64,000 nucleotides of DNA from Semisulcospira habei (GCA_036245525.1 BTPG01000002.1:122903224-122967223); one strand, 5' to 3'. Counted from the first letter of the stretch, positions 1 to 11,930 are shown. Notes: generated by a model not told the origin, from the letters alone. Made by a program: numbers and translations.

Positions 1-2282
1 GTGTTTTGTCTCTCAATATACTTCTTCAGCAAATTAGCATGGTAAGTTTTCACCTTGTTGTTGACCTTGACTCTGTAGTCGTTGATGCCAACCACCGTGT
101 CGACAACGTATGGTCCCTTCCACTGCATCAGAAGTTTGTTGTTGTCGGTAGGAAGAAGAACCAATACTTGGTCACCTGGCTGGAATCGTCGAGGTTTTGC
201 CTTACGATCATAGTAATGCTTCCCCTTGTTCTGCGCCTTCTTTAGTTCTTCTCGAGCCATCCTGAGGGTATCTTCCAGCTTCTCTCTGAGGTCGAAGACG
301 TACTGGTAGCTGATCTTCACCTCAGGCGCATCGATATCCTTGGTCCACAACTCTTTCAGGATGTGCATGGGCCCTCTTACAGTTCTACCGTACAGTAATT
401 CAAAAGGGGAAAACCCTGTCGAATCCTGGGGAACTTCACGGTATGCGAAGAGCAAGGCATTGATATATCTATGCCACAATCTTGGCTGCTCAGCGCACAG
501 TTTGTTCAGCATAGCCTTCAAAGTTCCATTAAACTTTTCAACCAGCCCATTACACATGGGGTGATAAGGGGTTGTAGTAAGGTGTCGGATGCTCAATAGC
601 CGGTTGACTTCCTCCATGCAGTCCGAGACGAACTGAGTTCCTAGGTCACTCAGGATCTCGTCAGGAATTCCTAAACGGCTGAACATGTCGACGAGCGCCT
701 CTGCTACTGTTGGAGTGTCGATCTTTTTCAATGGTATGGCTTCAGGATAACGTGTAGCGTAGTCCACCAGGGTCAAAATGTATCGATGACCATCTTCACT
801 TGGAGGAGATATTGGCCCCACAAGGTCAACAGCTACGCGCTTGAAAGGCATATCGATCAATGGCATTTTCTCTAGAGGAACCTTGGGCACCTTTCCCTTG
901 GAGATTGTCTTCTGGCATATGTTGCATGATCTGCAGAATCGGGTGACGTCGTCTCCCATATCAGGCCAGTAGAAGACGGCTCGGATTCTATCGAGCGTCT
1001 TGTTGATCCCCAAATGTCCTCCCAATATGGAATCATGTGCCAATTTCATCACCTGCATTCTCAAAGGTTCAGGAACTACTACTTGACGCACGGGTTGGTC
1101 TCTATTGCTGTCAAATATCCGATACAGGATATCTTTTCTGGTTTCGAAGGTTATCTCCTTTCCCTTTCGCGTTACGGGCTCGGTCTGACCCCGGAACTTG
1201 TCAAGCGTGGGGTCGGCTTTCTGTAGCTCCACCAGCCTGTCTTTATTCACCACTGCTGCTTCCGTGTTGTCCGCCACTTTTAGAGGAATGGTCTGGTGAC
1301 TCTTCTTTGCTTGACTTCTCGTGGTAACAGCACATGTTTCAGGTCTCCACTCTAGATCTGGATCATCTGCGTTTCTGGCACCATCAATGTTTTCGATGAT
1401 GAGGTCGTAGACTGGTGTCTTCATGCACAACGCCTTCATCTCTCCTGTCAAGTATGGGGTGTCGACACTGACTTTGGCAAGGGGGATAATCCTTACAGTT
1501 CCGTCAGCCAAAATGAGGGTGGTCCACTCCTGTAGCTTCTGGTCTTCAGCTACTAGGTCTTCTCTCACGATGATGCAGCTACAACCAGTGTCTCTCAACA
1601 CTCTCACGGGTGTGTCGCCGACGAATCCTGACACCACCGGCACGTTCGGCACTTCATTCTCAGGCAGCGCGATGTTTGAGACTGGTAAAAATGTAGCCCC
1701 ATCTCCTACTGGGATGCGTCCATTCTTTTTGAAAGATTCAATTAGTTCTGGTGTCGCTCGCGTTTCTCTAGACTCAAAGTCATTGGATGACGTCACATCA
1801 TTGGCTAATACAGCGGCAGCTCTGTGTTGAGACGTGGTACTGCTTCTGCCTGCTATCCCACGATCTTGGTTGGATCTTCTGATGTTGTCGCCTCGGGGAA
1901 GGTCTTTAGAAGGACACCGTATCGCCTTGTGACCTTTCTTTCCACAGAGAAAACATGTCAGGTTCTCCACCGGCTTGTATCTCGGGGTGTCTCTGACATT
2001 GTGGATTTCCTCTGCTGGTGCAGACACACGCTGTGGCTTACTGGACCCGAACTTCATGTTGTGGGCGTCAAGGTATCTTTGAGCAAAGTCGGCCAGGGCC
2101 TTTAGTGACTGGTCTTTTTGCTCTCTGAGGTGGGCGGCCAGGTCCTTAGAACATGCGCTGAAAACTTGTTCTTTGATGATGAGGTCGCACAGGTCTTGGT
2201 ACGCTCTGTTCAGGCCAGCCAGCTCTATACATTTCTCCAGGTAGCTTCTGATTCTTTCAATGAATAGGCCGGGTGTTTCTCC
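1..2282 (-). CDS. Gag C-terminus, protease and integrase of gypsy copy 1 (runs off window)
   Basis: My hand translation downstream of the nonsense codon stays in the gag frame to base 1. In order it shows a CCHC zinc knuckle (CFLCGKKGHKAIRC, ~1950), an aspartic protease with active-site DTG (LRDTGCS, ~1590) and an integrase. The integrase has its HHCC region (GHLGINKTLDRIR then CRSCNICQ, ~940-1030), a catalytic core starting AVDLVGPISP, and a GPY/F-like C-terminal module near KGPYVVDTV ending YHANLLKKYIERQ at the edge. These supply polyprotein cleavage and chromosomal integration. There is no RT signature between protease and integrase. I rate the domain calls as strong and the absence of small frame errors as less certain. 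Confidence 0.8.
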
Positions 2283-2993
2283 TTATTCAGGCTTGCAGTT
2301 CCGAAATCGTCGCCTGTAACCCTCTTCAATGAAGTCGTACTGTCTCAACAGGACGGCTTTCAACTGCGTATAATCTTCGGCTTCCTCTCTTGGTAAGCGA
2401 GTGTAAAATTCAAGCGCTTTGCCAATTAGAAGTGCGCTCAGTTTAATAGCCCAAGTCTCTTGTTTCCAATTGTTGCTATTTGCGAAGAGCTCGAATCGCT
2501 CCAGATAAGCGTCCATCGTATCTGAATTTTCAATGAAAGGTGGAAGTTTTGGCGCACGGGCTGTTTGTTCTCTGCTGGCTAATACTGTTGCTTCAGAAAC
2601 CCTCTGGCTCTGTGCCTCAATCTCCATCTGCTTTAGATGAATTTCGTGTTGACGCTGCCTCTCCGCCTCTTCTCGCTCCTCTTCTCGTTGTTTCTCTGCC
2701 TCTCTTCGCTGTTTCTCTGCTTCTCTTCGCTGTTTCTCTGCTTCTCTTCGCTGTTTCTCTGCTTCTTCTGCTTGGATTTCGAGTCTCCTGATTTCACGTT
2801 CTTTGGCTCTTTCTTCTCTTTCCAGTCTCTCCTTTTCTTCTTTCTCTCGTTTCTTTTCTTCTTTCTCTTCTCTCTCCAGTCTCTTCTTTTCTTCTTTCTC
2901 TTCTCTCTCCTTTACAAACTCGAGGAGTTGAGCTCCTTCGAGTCCACAGTCCTTTCCAATTTTCAGGAATGTCTCCATTTCCGATGTCGCCAT
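2283..2993 (-). pseudogene. gag: Gag N-terminal region of gypsy copy 1
   Basis: The start MATSEMETFLKIG is shared with copy 2 (MATSEMETFLRIG), supporting this ATG. Residues ~25-125 are a highly charged Glu/Lys/Arg coiled-coil with tandem AEKQRRE repeats. A retrotransposon Gag core follows (residues ~150-236: MDAYLERFELFA, then WAIKLSALL and YTRLPREEAEDY). The frame stops with TAA at 2283-2285, directly after NCKPE. Copy 2 has Glu at the same site and reads on into GETPGLFIERIRTYL, so this is a single G-to-T nonsense change in an otherwise continuous gag-pol frame. The protein would form the particle that packages element RNA. Confidence 0.85.
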
Positions 2994-3054
2994 CTCTGCT
3001 TTTCACTGCTGGCTGTTTTCTCCTGCTACCCTTTCCACTGAATCAAATGAAGAG

Positions 3055-3075
3055 GCCCCGTCGGAGGTGCCAAAA
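3055..3075 (-). promoter_or_regulatory. Putative primer-binding site of gypsy copy 1
   Basis: Immediately inside the LTR end (...CGTAACA) the minus strand reads TTTTGGCACCTCCGACGG. Copy 2 has the same bases in the same place (around 6205-6222). A TGG start a few bases from the LTR is the usual form of a tRNA primer site. The cognate tRNA is not identified. Confidence 0.55.
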
Positions 3076-3941
3076 TGTTACGTGGTGGAGTTGTAGTCGT
3101 AGTATGATAAACACACCAGACGCACGCACGTAAGGTTCTTTAAAATAAACCTCGTTCAGCTGCAATCCGTCACACGTGGCTTAAGGATGTAGACAATACT
3201 GGAGTAACAGTTCCAACAATATTTAATTCAGCGATGCGATATCCACACAGTGCAATTCCAAATGCACAAATACTGATACAAAGTCTCTTCTGCAATGTCC
3301 ACACTGCGACACAAAGTTTCTCATACACAGCGTCTCTCCCAATAAACTGCGTGTCTCTGCAACTGACAAAGCAAGACAATGTACGAACGGGCTTTCCCAG
3401 CGCCCTCCTTATATATACTACCAAATTCCAGAATCGTCTACGGAAATCATACAACGCAACCAATCAGAACGAAACACGCAGCTGAAACTCATAAATAAGA
3501 ATCTTCTGGAATCACTAAAAATAGGCTACAAAAACTCGGCTGCTCACTTCAGCTCTAAATCCTAATGTATAATGAAGACACATAAAAGTATGGTAGCCCT
3601 ATCACCATGTTCTATGATAGCTCTAGAAGGTACGAGAACATTCCCAAAACAAAATAAAGGCTGCTCAATTCACGCGCACTGAAAAACAAAATGTAGCGAA
3701 CTGTTACGAACTGTTGCCAACTACTAGACGTCACACATACGAGGTCACTAGACAGTGCGACCCTTCTAGAACGTTCTGGACTAAACTTAACAAAACAAAA
3801 TCGGCTCTACTCACGAACAAAAGATAATCTTACTAAAAAGGCACGTGAAACGTAACCATGATAGCTCCAAAAAAAATATCGTATCGTTTCCTACAATAAA
3901 CACATGTATGCTCTCACAGGATAACAACCACAATCGTAACA
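3076..3941 (-). repeat. 5' LTR of gypsy copy 1
   Basis: The plus strand begins TGTTACGTGGTGG and ends AATCGTAACA, a TG...CA pair with short inverted TGTTACG/CGTAACA termini. The same end sequences bound the interrupted LTR of copy 2 (6223-10160), and both LTRs share blocks such as CACACGTGGC and GAGGTCACTAGA. Length is 866 bp. It sits immediately upstream (in element sense) of the primer site and gag. Confidence 0.8.
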
Positions 3942-6222
3942 CCGGCGCTGAGTGATTCTTCTTGGTTTGCGTACAATTATGCCAGCGCTAGCCTCACCTA
4001 TCTGGTTTGTGAGTACCCGCTTGAAAGGCATATCGATCAGTGGCATTTTCTCTAGAGGAACCTTGGGCACCTTTCCCTTGGAGATTGAGTTCTGGCATAT
4101 GTCGCACGACCTGCATAGTCGGATGACGTCGCCCCCCCATATCAAGCAAGTAGAAGACTGCTCGGATCCTGTCGAGGGTCTTGCTGATTCCCAGGTGTCC
4201 CCCTAATATGGAATCATGGGCCAGTTTGATCACCTGCATCCTCAAGGGTTCAGGAACCACCACTTGACGGACAGGCTAGTCTCCATGGCTGTTGAATACC
4301 CGGTACAGGATGTCCTTTCTGGTCTCGAAAGTTACCTCCTTCCCTCTTCATGTCACGGGCTCAGTCTGACATCGGAACTTGTCAAGCGTAGGGTCGGCTC
4401 TCTGTAGTTCCACCAGCTTGTCCCCATTCACCACGGCTGCTTCTATGTCGTCAGCTACTTTTAGAGGGATGGTCTGGTGACTCTTGTTTGCTTGACTTCT
4501 CGTGGTAACAGCACAGGTTTCAGGTCTCCACTCCGGATCTGGATCCTCTGTGTTTCTGACACCTTCAACGTTTCCGATGATAAAGTCGTAGACTAGGGTC
4601 TTCACGCATAACACATTCACCTCTCCTGTCAGGTACGGGGTGTTGACACTGACCTTGGCAAGGGGGATAATTTTCACAGTTACGTCGGCCAAGATGAGGG
4701 TTTTCCACTCTTCAGCTACTAGGTCCTCTCTCACGATGACGCTGCTACAACCTGTGTCTCTCAGCACTCTCACTGATGTGTTGCCGACGAATCCTGACAC
4801 CACCGCATGTTGGGCACTTCACTCTCTGGCAGCCCGATGTTGGAAACTGGTAAGAATGTAGCTCCTTCGCCAACTGGAATGCGTCCACTCCTTTTGAAAG
4901 ACTCGATGTGCTCCGGTGTTTCCTGCCTTTCTCCAGACACGAAGTCACTAGATGACGTCACATCATTGGCCAGTACAGCGGCGGCTCTGTGTTGAGACAT
5001 GGTACTACTTCTGCCTGCTATCCCGCGGTCTTGGTTGGGCCTTCTGGTGTTATCGCCTCGGGGAACGTCATTGGAAGGACACCGTATCACCTTGTGTCCC
5101 TTCTTTCCACAAAGGAATCATGTCAGGCTCTCCATCGGCATGTGTTTCGGGGTGTCTCTGACGTCGTGGTTTTCCCTCTGCTGGTGTAGATACACGCTGC
5201 GGCTTACCGGACCCGAACTTCATGTTGTGGGCGTCCAGGTATCTTTAAGCGAAGTCTGCAATGGCCTTCAGGGACTGGTCCTTTTGCTCCCTGAAATAGG
5301 CGGCCAGGTCCTTAGAACATGCGCTGAGGACTTGTTCTTTGATGAGGTCACACAGGTCCTGGTACTCCTTGTTCTATCCATTTCCCCAGGTAGGTCCTGA
5401 TTCTCTCAATGAATAGGCCGGGTGTTTCTCCTTCCTCAGGCTTGCAATTCCGGAATCGTCGTCTGTAACTCTCTTCAGTGAAGTCATACTGTCTCAGCAG
5501 GGCGGCTCTCAACTTCGCGTAATCCTCGGCTTCTTTTCCTGGCACGCGGGTGTAGAATTCACGCGCTTTGCTGGTTAGAAGTGCACTCAGTTTGATGGCC
5601 CAAGTCTCTTGATTCCACTTGTTGCCGCTTGCGAAGCGCTCGAACCGCTCCAGGTAGGCGTCCATTTTATCTGCATTTTCTACAAAAGGCGGTAGTTTTG
5701 GCGCACATGCTGTTTACTCTATGCTGGCTAAGGCTGCTGCTTCAGTTATCCTCTGGCTCTGTGCCTCTAACTCCACTCTCTTGAGCCGAATTTCGTGTTG
5801 TGGCTGTCTTTCTGCCTCTTCTAGCTGTTTCTATGCCTCTTCTCGTTCCTCTTCTCGCTATTTCTCTGCCTCTTCTCGCTGTTTCTCTGCCTCTTCTCGC
5901 AGTTTCTCTACCTCTTTTCGCTGAATTTCGAGTTTCTTGATTTCACGCTCTTTGGCTCTTTCTTCTCTCTCCAGTTTCTTTTCTTCTTTCTCCTTTTCTC
6001 TCTCCAGCCTCTTTCTTCTTTCTCCTTTTCTCTCGCCAGTCTCTTTTCTTCTCTCTCCTTTACAAACTCAAGGAGTTCAGCTACCTCGAGTCCACATTCC
6101 GTTCCAATTCTCAGGAATGTCTCCATTTCCGATGTCGCCATCTCTGCGTTTCACTGCTGGCTGTTGTCTCCGGCTACCCTTTCCACTGAGCCAACTGATG
6201 AAGTACCGTCGGAGGTGCCAAA
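3942..6222 (-). pseudogene. Internal region of gypsy copy 2 (gag, protease, integrase N-terminus), decayed
   Basis: This is a second copy of the same family in the same orientation. Gag starts at 6141 (MATSEMETFLRIG). The charged coiled-coil is frameshifted, and the Gag core is readable at 5348-5665. The first zinc-knuckle Cys is replaced by a stop near 5120. Protease with DTG lies near 4748-4790, and the integrase HHCC region (GHLGISKTLDRIR) lies at 4040-4190. Homology ends at about 4013; 3942-4012 is unassigned. The protease-integrase junction is identical in arrangement to copy 1. Several frameshifts and stops make this non-functional. Confidence 0.8.
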
Positions 6223-6691
6223 TGTTACGTGGTGGTCGTAGTCGTAATATGATATTACACCAGACGAACGCACGTATTGTTCTTGTAAAGAAACTTCACT
6301 CAGCTGCAACTCGTCACACGTGGCACAAGGTTGTAGACCACTCAGGAATAACAGTCCCAACAATATTTTATTGCAGCGATGCCATCTCCACACAATGCAT
6401 TCACAAATACACCAACACTGTGTGTACGTCTACAATGCATCAACACTTTTGATACACTGCGTCTCTCATACAATGTACACACATACTTCCTAACACGGTC
6501 TTTTATAGTATTACAGATTTTCAGAACAATCCAGCAAATTCTCCCAACACAACCAATCAGAAAAGAAAACGTAACCAAAACTCATTCATGAAAAAGAACA
6601 CCCGAGAAGTTACTATAAATTTCTGCTACTATCTAAGCGCCTTTAATACAATGTTACGAAATGTCGCCGACAACTTTGACGTTACATATAT
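6223..6691 (-). repeat. LTR of gypsy copy 2, part 1 (split by LINE)
   Basis: Begins TGTTACGTGGTGG like the copy 1 LTR and continues to ACATATAT (6684-6691), where a LINE is inserted. The LTR resumes at 9931. Removing the LINE and one target copy leaves an LTR of about 691 bp. Confidence 0.8.
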
Positions 6692-6729
6692 CTTGGATTG
6701 ACTTCGCGAACGAAGATTCTATAGGGCTT

Positions 6730-8830
6730 GCCCACGTCGTCTGCAGGCATGTTCGTGGCTGCGGAGGCCAATCCGGGACAGGCAGATTCGACCGCAGTGT
6801 CTGCAGGGGAAGGTTTGGTCAGAGTTCTGAGTTGCGACAACTCTGTTTTTTCTTCTGAGCCGCTTGTCCTAAAGGTTAGCTCTGCGAGAGTCCTCAAAGG
6901 AGACGGCTGCCTTGTAAATGGTGGAGCGCCAGGTGTCGCGGTCCGCAGCAAGCGAAGACCACTGGCGGTGGTCGATTTGGCAGGCACTAAGTGACTTCTT
7001 GAGACAGTCTTTGTATCTCTTCTTTGGTGCCCCTCTGTCTCGGTGTCCAGTGGCGAGCTCGCCGAATAGAGTGATCTTGGGTAGGCGATGATCCTCCATC
7101 CTGGAGACGTGCCCCGCCCAGCGAAGCTGTGTCCACAGCAGCAAAGCCTCGATGCTCACAGTTTCTGCCTGTTCAAGGACCTCGACGTTGGTGACATAGT
7201 CACTCCAGTGAATGCTGAGGATGGTACGCAGGCAGCGGTGATGAAAGCGTTCGAGGAGTCGTAGTTGGCTGCGGTAGAGGGCCCAGGACTCGGAACCATA
7301 CAGCAGGGTGGTGAGGACGACAGCTCTGTACACGCTGATCTAGCTGCCTTTTTTCAGCTGTTGATTGTGCCACACCCGCTTGAATAGTCGCCCGAAAGCA
7401 CTGTTCGCTTTTGCCAGCCTGTTGTCCAGCTCCTTGTCCAGCTTGGCGTCTGACGTGATGATACAGCCAAGGTAGATAAACTGGTGTATAGACTTCAGTT
7501 CGGACTCGCCGATGGTGATGTGGGGAGGGCGATGCTCTTCCTTGGGTGCCGGCTGATGAAGGACCTCTGTCTTTTTCAGGCTGACCTCGAGTCCAAAGAG
7601 CTGGGCAGCATCTGCGAAGCAGGACGTGATGCGCTGCAAGGCTCTCTCTATGTGTGCAACGAGGGCAGCGTCATCAGCAAAGAGCAGCTCACGAATCAGT
7701 CGGTCTAGGGTTTTGGTTTGGGTCAAAGTCGTCTGCGGTTGAACAGGCTGCCATCGAGATGATACCTGATGTACACTGCATCGTCATCGTCGAGGTCCAC
7801 TGTGGCCTGCTTCAACATCATGCTAAAGAAGATGGTGAAGAGGGTCGGTGCCAGCACGCAGCCCTGCTTCACGCCGTTGAGAATCGTGAATGGTTCTGAG
7901 AGGTCACTGTTGAGTCTGACCTGGCCTTGCTGGTCCTCGTGGAGCTGGACGATCATGCTGATGAACTTTAGGGGACAGCCAAGTCGCTCCAGGATCTGCC
8001 ACATGCCTTTCCTGCTCACTGTGTCGAACGCTTTTGTTAGGTCGACAAACGTTACGTACAGCGATTTGTTCTGCTCGCGGCACTTCTCCTGAAGCTGTCT
8101 CAGCACAAAGACCATGTCGGTGGTACTCCTGTTGGCTCTGAAGCCACACTGGCCCTCTGGGAGGTGGTCTTCAGCGATGGCAGGTACCAGCCGATTCAGG
8201 AGCAGCCTTGCGAGAATTTTCCCGGCAATGGACAGCAGGGTAATTCCACGATAATTAGAGCAGGCAGACTTCTCTCCTTTGTTCTTGTACAGGGTGATGA
8301 CGACTGCATCACGGAGATCCTTTGGTAGTGTTCCTTTCTCCCAGCAGCAGAGAAAGAGGTCGTGGAGATTGTTGTGCAGTGCTGGGCCTCAATGTTTCCA
8401 GATCTCTGGCAGGATTCCTTCAATGCCTGCTGCTTTGCCACTCTTGAGCTGGTGGATGGCTGTGAGGGTCTCTTCGGCGGTGGGCGGTTCGTCCAATTCA
8501 ACCTTTACTGGGAGGTGTGGGATTTGGAGGATGACTGTTTCTTGAACAGTGCGCTCAGCGCTGAAGTGGTCCTGAAAGTATTCCGACCAGCGGTTCAAGA
8601 TGGAGGTATTATCTGTGAGGAGTGCCTGTCCATCAGCGCTTCGCAGGGGACTTTGTACCAGGTTTCCTGGGGCCATACACTGCTTTCAGTGCTTCGTAGA
8701 AGCCCCTGTAGTCACCGTTGTCAGCGCAAATCTGGGTCTTCTGTGCGAGTCTGGACCACCAGTCGTTCTGGAGCTCTCTAAGCTTGCAATGGAGACTGCT
8801 GCAGATGAGGCGGAAGGTAGACTTCTTCAT
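6730..8830 (-). pseudogene. LINE A reverse transcriptase and C-terminal zinc finger, frameshifted
   Basis: Segments in order: SGKAAGIEGILPEIWKH (~8400-8450); FVDLTKAFDTVSRKGMW and LNGVKQGCVLAPTLF (7723-8115); LFADDAALV, the catalytic YADD-like box, and TYLGCIITSD-like text (7340-7726); LLYGSESWALYRSQL and RWAGHVSRMEDHRLP (6869-7333). A final CRHCGRICLSRIGLRSHEHAC-like finger ends near 6735. The frames change several times, so this is a dead copy. The family normally copies its RNA at the nicked target site. Confidence 0.82.
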
Positions 8831-8873
8831 GGGGCAAGAAGGCTGAGCTAGGTGGCCCTGGTGGGCGGCTCTT

Positions 8874-9902
8874 TTATTTTGCTAGAAGTTCCTGGATCTC
8901 TACGTTGTTTTCGTCAAACCAGTCTTTGCTTCTCTTTCTAACAAAGCCCAAGACTTCCACATAAGATTTTACAATAGCGGTTTTCAGTTGTTCCCAGAGT
9001 GTTTCAGGGGAGGAGTCTGCTGGATCAACTGTGTCTTTGAGCATGCGCTGTAAATCTGTCTGAAGGGCAGCTTTCTTGTCGTCACGCTGAAGGCTGGCAA
9101 CATCAAGCTTTTTCTTGGGTTTCAGCTTCAGGCGGAGCCTGAGTTTGCAGCGGACAAGGTGGTGGTCAGTGTGGCACTCTGCGCTGGGCATCACTCTGGT
9201 GAGGAGGATGTCACTGTGGTCCCTCTGACGCACTAGGACATAGTCAATAGGGTGCCAGTGCTTGGAGCGAGGATGCATCCTGGTGGTCTTTCGACTGTCC
9301 TTTTGCTGGAAAGTAGTGTTGGTGATGACAAGTTGCTGCTCTGCACAGAACTCCAACAGAAGCCCCATTGTCATTGCAGTTCCGAACGCCATGCTTGCCG
9401 AGGACTCCTTTCCAGGCTTCAGAGTCTTGGCCCACTCTGGCGTTGAAGTCGCCAAGGATGATGACTTTGTCGTCTGCAGGGGTGCTCTGCAGGAGGCTGC
9501 GCAGGTCAGAGTAGAACTTGTCTTTTTCTGCAGGCTCTGCCAGGAGGGTTGGGGAGTACACACTGAGAAGGGTGACGTATTGCTGGTGTCTCAGTGGGAG
9601 GCGCATGGACATGATGCGGTCGGAGTGACCCGTTGGTAGGTTTTCCATCTTAGTCGTAATGGGGGTCTTGACCATGAAGCCCACGCCTGAGAGCCGTCTT
9701 TCTGATGCAGGCCAGCGCCAAGTTCTTGGAGGCTGCGTTCCTCCGGGAGGCGTACTTCGCTGAGCGCGGCGATGTCTATGTTTAAACTCCGCGATTCATG
9801 GGCAATGAGGGCGGAGCGACGTTCACGGCGTCCGCTGTCTGCTGTGTCGAGCATGGTTCGGATGTTCCAGCATGCTACGTCGAGTCCGGTCGTGGTCGTC
9901 AT
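8874..9902 (-). pseudogene. LINE A endonuclease domain, frameshifted
   Basis: From the ATG at 9902 the protein opens with the family motif DVACWNIRTMLD, then IDIAALSEVRLPEE, typical of exonuclease-endonuclease-phosphatase fold nucleases that nick target DNA. After a frameshift near 9680 the frame at 9244-9684 carries ILGDFNARVG. After another shift near 9350 the frame at 8874-9563 carries HPIDYVLVRQRD and SAECHTDHHLVRCKLRLRL, the distal catalytic histidine region. At least two frameshifts separate these parts, so no single protein can be made. Confidence 0.8.
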
Positions 9903-9930
9903 GAGTGTGGATCCGTTGTTTTTTCTTGTC

Positions 9931-10160
9931 ACATATATGAGGTCACTAGAAAGATCGCGACCCTGCTCGAACCTTCCAGTCTAATATAGCGGAACTACGC
10001 GTCACAACAAAAATCGATCGCAAGTCTCCGTGCAAAAGAAAATGAATCCCAAATAAAAAGGTACGTAATTCTTATCTAAAATAACTAAAATGAATATCGG
10101 ATCTTTCCTATGATTAACACACAAATGCTCTCAAATAATAACACAATCACAAACGTAACA
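9931..10160 (-). repeat. LTR of gypsy copy 2, part 2
   Basis: Starts with the second ACATATAT target copy, continues with GAGGTCACTAGAAAG (matching GAGGTCACTAGACAG in the copy 1 LTR) and ends AAACGTAACA. The end matches the CGTAACA terminus of the copy 1 LTR. Confidence 0.75.
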
Positions 10161-10183
10161 TTGGGGTACGGGCTTTCCATTTT

Positions 10184-11320
10184 TTGGGTCAAAATTTGGA
10201 TAATTTTTCACACATTTCAATGATGAGTGAAATTTGTAATTTATCTGCATCTGTTGTTTATGCATTCATCCTCGACCACCCCATGAAGCACAGACTGAGC
10301 AACCTCACCAAGAACCGGCTTAAAAGAAGCAGCTTTGTCCATGAGAGCATGCGACTTTCTCGACAGCACAGGGAAGTCTTTCCACAGAGCACTCTACCTC
10401 TGATCACAGAAGAAGAGGAAAACCCTTGGGCAATGGAAAAACCAGACATCCAGATCCGCACCAGTGTCCCACATGTTGCCTCAGGAGACAGTCAGGATGA
10501 CACCGTTCGACGGGCACTCACCCTAGCCCTGATCGACGAACAATACCCAAAGGAGGCATGGATCCACATCTACACTGATGGATCAGCAACAAATGCCGTT
10601 TCCAATGGAGGTGCTGGCATCCTGATCCAGTTTCCTGGGGGACATACAGCCACATCCAGTGTAGCCACTGGCAAACACTGCACAAACTACAAAGCAGAAA
10701 CCGAAGCACTTATGCAGGCCGCCTCCATGGTTCAGAATTCCGCAGACCCATGCTACCAAGTTGTCTTTTTCTCCGATGCCCTTTCAGTCCTTCAGGCCCT
10801 CGAGAACGACAAGTTCGCCCAGCTGACCAGAGCCTTGCAGAAGGTCAGAGAAACCAGAAGAGTTGTCCTCCAGTGGATACCAGCTCACTGTGGGGTACCA
10901 GGAAATGAAAGGGCAGACGAGCTGGCGAAAGAAGGAGCCACAAAAGATCAACAAGAAAACAGCGTCAGCTATAGTGAGCAAAAGACAATCATCAAGGTAT
11001 TGATGAGGCCAAGGTCAAACAGAGACGACTACCACACAATGACCAGAGAGCAGCAAGTCGTCCTGATCAGACTGCGTACCGGCCACAACAGACTGAACGC
11101 TCACATGAACAGAAAGCTGAAGCTGGCGCCATCACCAACCTGCGCCTGTGGTCAGGAAGACCAAACAGCGGAACATATTCTCCAGAGATGCCCCCTACTG
11201 GACGATGAAAGAAAAGAAGTGTGGCCATCGCCAACTCCACTGCAGACCAAACTCTACGGCAGTCGAGAAGACCTGGAGAAAACGACGTCATTCATCACCG
11301 GTGCTGGTCTGACCGTATAG
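10184..11320 (+). CDS. RNase H and C-terminal zinc domain of a 5'-truncated LINE
   Basis: A 378-residue open frame. The RNase H fold is clear: IHIYTDGSA (first catalytic Asp, ~residue 130), YKAETEALMQAA (Glu), FFSDALSVLQAL (Asp) and WIPAHCGVPGNERADELAKEG (His/Asp). After it comes a cysteine/histidine cluster CACGQEDQTAEHILQRCP, usual at the C-terminus of Jockey/I/Nimb-type LINE ORF2 proteins. RT and endonuclease are missing upstream, so this is a 5'-truncated insertion whose first ~60 residues need not be native. A GAA-rich tail follows the stop (11336-11350). The frame is intact, so the copy may be fairly recent. Confidence 0.85.
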   Translation: MGQNLDNFSHISMMSEICNLSASVVYAFILDHPMKHRLSNLTKNRLKRSSFVHESMRLSRQHREVFPQSTLPLITEEEENPWAMEKPDIQIRTSVPHVASGDSQDDTVRRALTLALIDEQYPKEAWIHIYTDGSATNAVSNGGAGILIQFPGGHTATSSVATGKHCTNYKAETEALMQAASMVQNSADPCYQVVFFSDALSVLQALENDKFAQLTRALQKVRETRRVVLQWIPAHCGVPGNERADELAKEGATKDQQENSVSYSEQKTIIKVLMRPRSNRDDYHTMTREQQVVLIRLRTGHNRLNAHMNRKLKLAPSPTCACGQEDQTAEHILQRCPLLDDERKEVWPSPTPLQTKLYGSREDLEKTTSFITGAGLTV

Positions 11321-11454
11321 CCCACTGCGAACGACAAGAAGAAGAAGAAGATCCTGAGAATAAATTCTGACAAAATAATTGAGACGGGGTCAAACTCCGT
11401 GACTTTAGCTAGATCAGAACGAGTGTACCCCTGATGGGCACAAACAGTGGAGAA

Positions 11455-11455
11455 T

Positions 11456-11523
<68 letters not shown>

Positions 11524-11825
11524 ATACACGCACATGCACACACTCACACACACACACACGCATGCACACACATGCATATGCACATACACACACACGCATG
11601 CACACACACACATGCATGCACACACACACACACACTCACACACACACGCACATACACGCACATGCACACACTCACACACACACACGCATGCACACACACG
11701 CACATACACGCCTGCCCACACACACACACATGCATGCACACACACACACACTCACACACACACGCACATACACGCACATGCACACACACACACACACACA
11801 CACACGCATGCACACACATGCATAT

Positions 11826-11865
<40 letters not shown>

Positions 11866-11873
11866 CGAGAGAG

Positions 11874-11930
<57 letters not shown>

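Larger units (their letters stand above)
1..3941 (-). mobile_element. Ty3/gypsy LTR retrotransposon copy 1 (Gmr1-like gene order), 5' part
   Basis: Reading on the minus strand, an 866-bp LTR (3076-3941, TG...CA ends) is followed by a putative primer-binding site and a long coding frame giving gag, zinc knuckle, aspartic protease and then integrase, which runs off the left edge. Integrase comes directly after protease with no reverse transcriptase between them. The second copy at 4013-10160 keeps the same junction, so a private deletion is unlikely. INT ahead of RT within the Ty3/gypsy lineage is known from Gmr1-type elements, which makes RT-RNase H expected to the left of this window. One nonsense codon is seen; otherwise the frame from 2282 to base 1 appears open. 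The second LTR and the target duplication are outside the window. Confidence 0.85.
6692..9930 (-). mobile_element. APE-type non-LTR retrotransposon inserted in an LTR (LINE A)
   Basis: A 3,239-bp minus-strand LINE is bounded by a perfect 8-bp target duplication ACATATAT (6684-6691 and 9931-9938). It encodes an apurinic-type endonuclease, reverse transcriptase and a terminal C2H2-like finger. The 5' end lies only ~28 bp before the probable ATG (9902), so it may be slightly 5'-truncated. Several frameshifts interrupt it. A close relative lies at 36158-38010 and a more distant one at 42341-58767. Confidence 0.85.

Noticed and set aside
2540..3041. Plus-strand Leu/Phe/Ser-rich frames opposite gag
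   Set aside because: Antisense shadow of the Glu/Lys/Arg-rich Gag coiled-coil.
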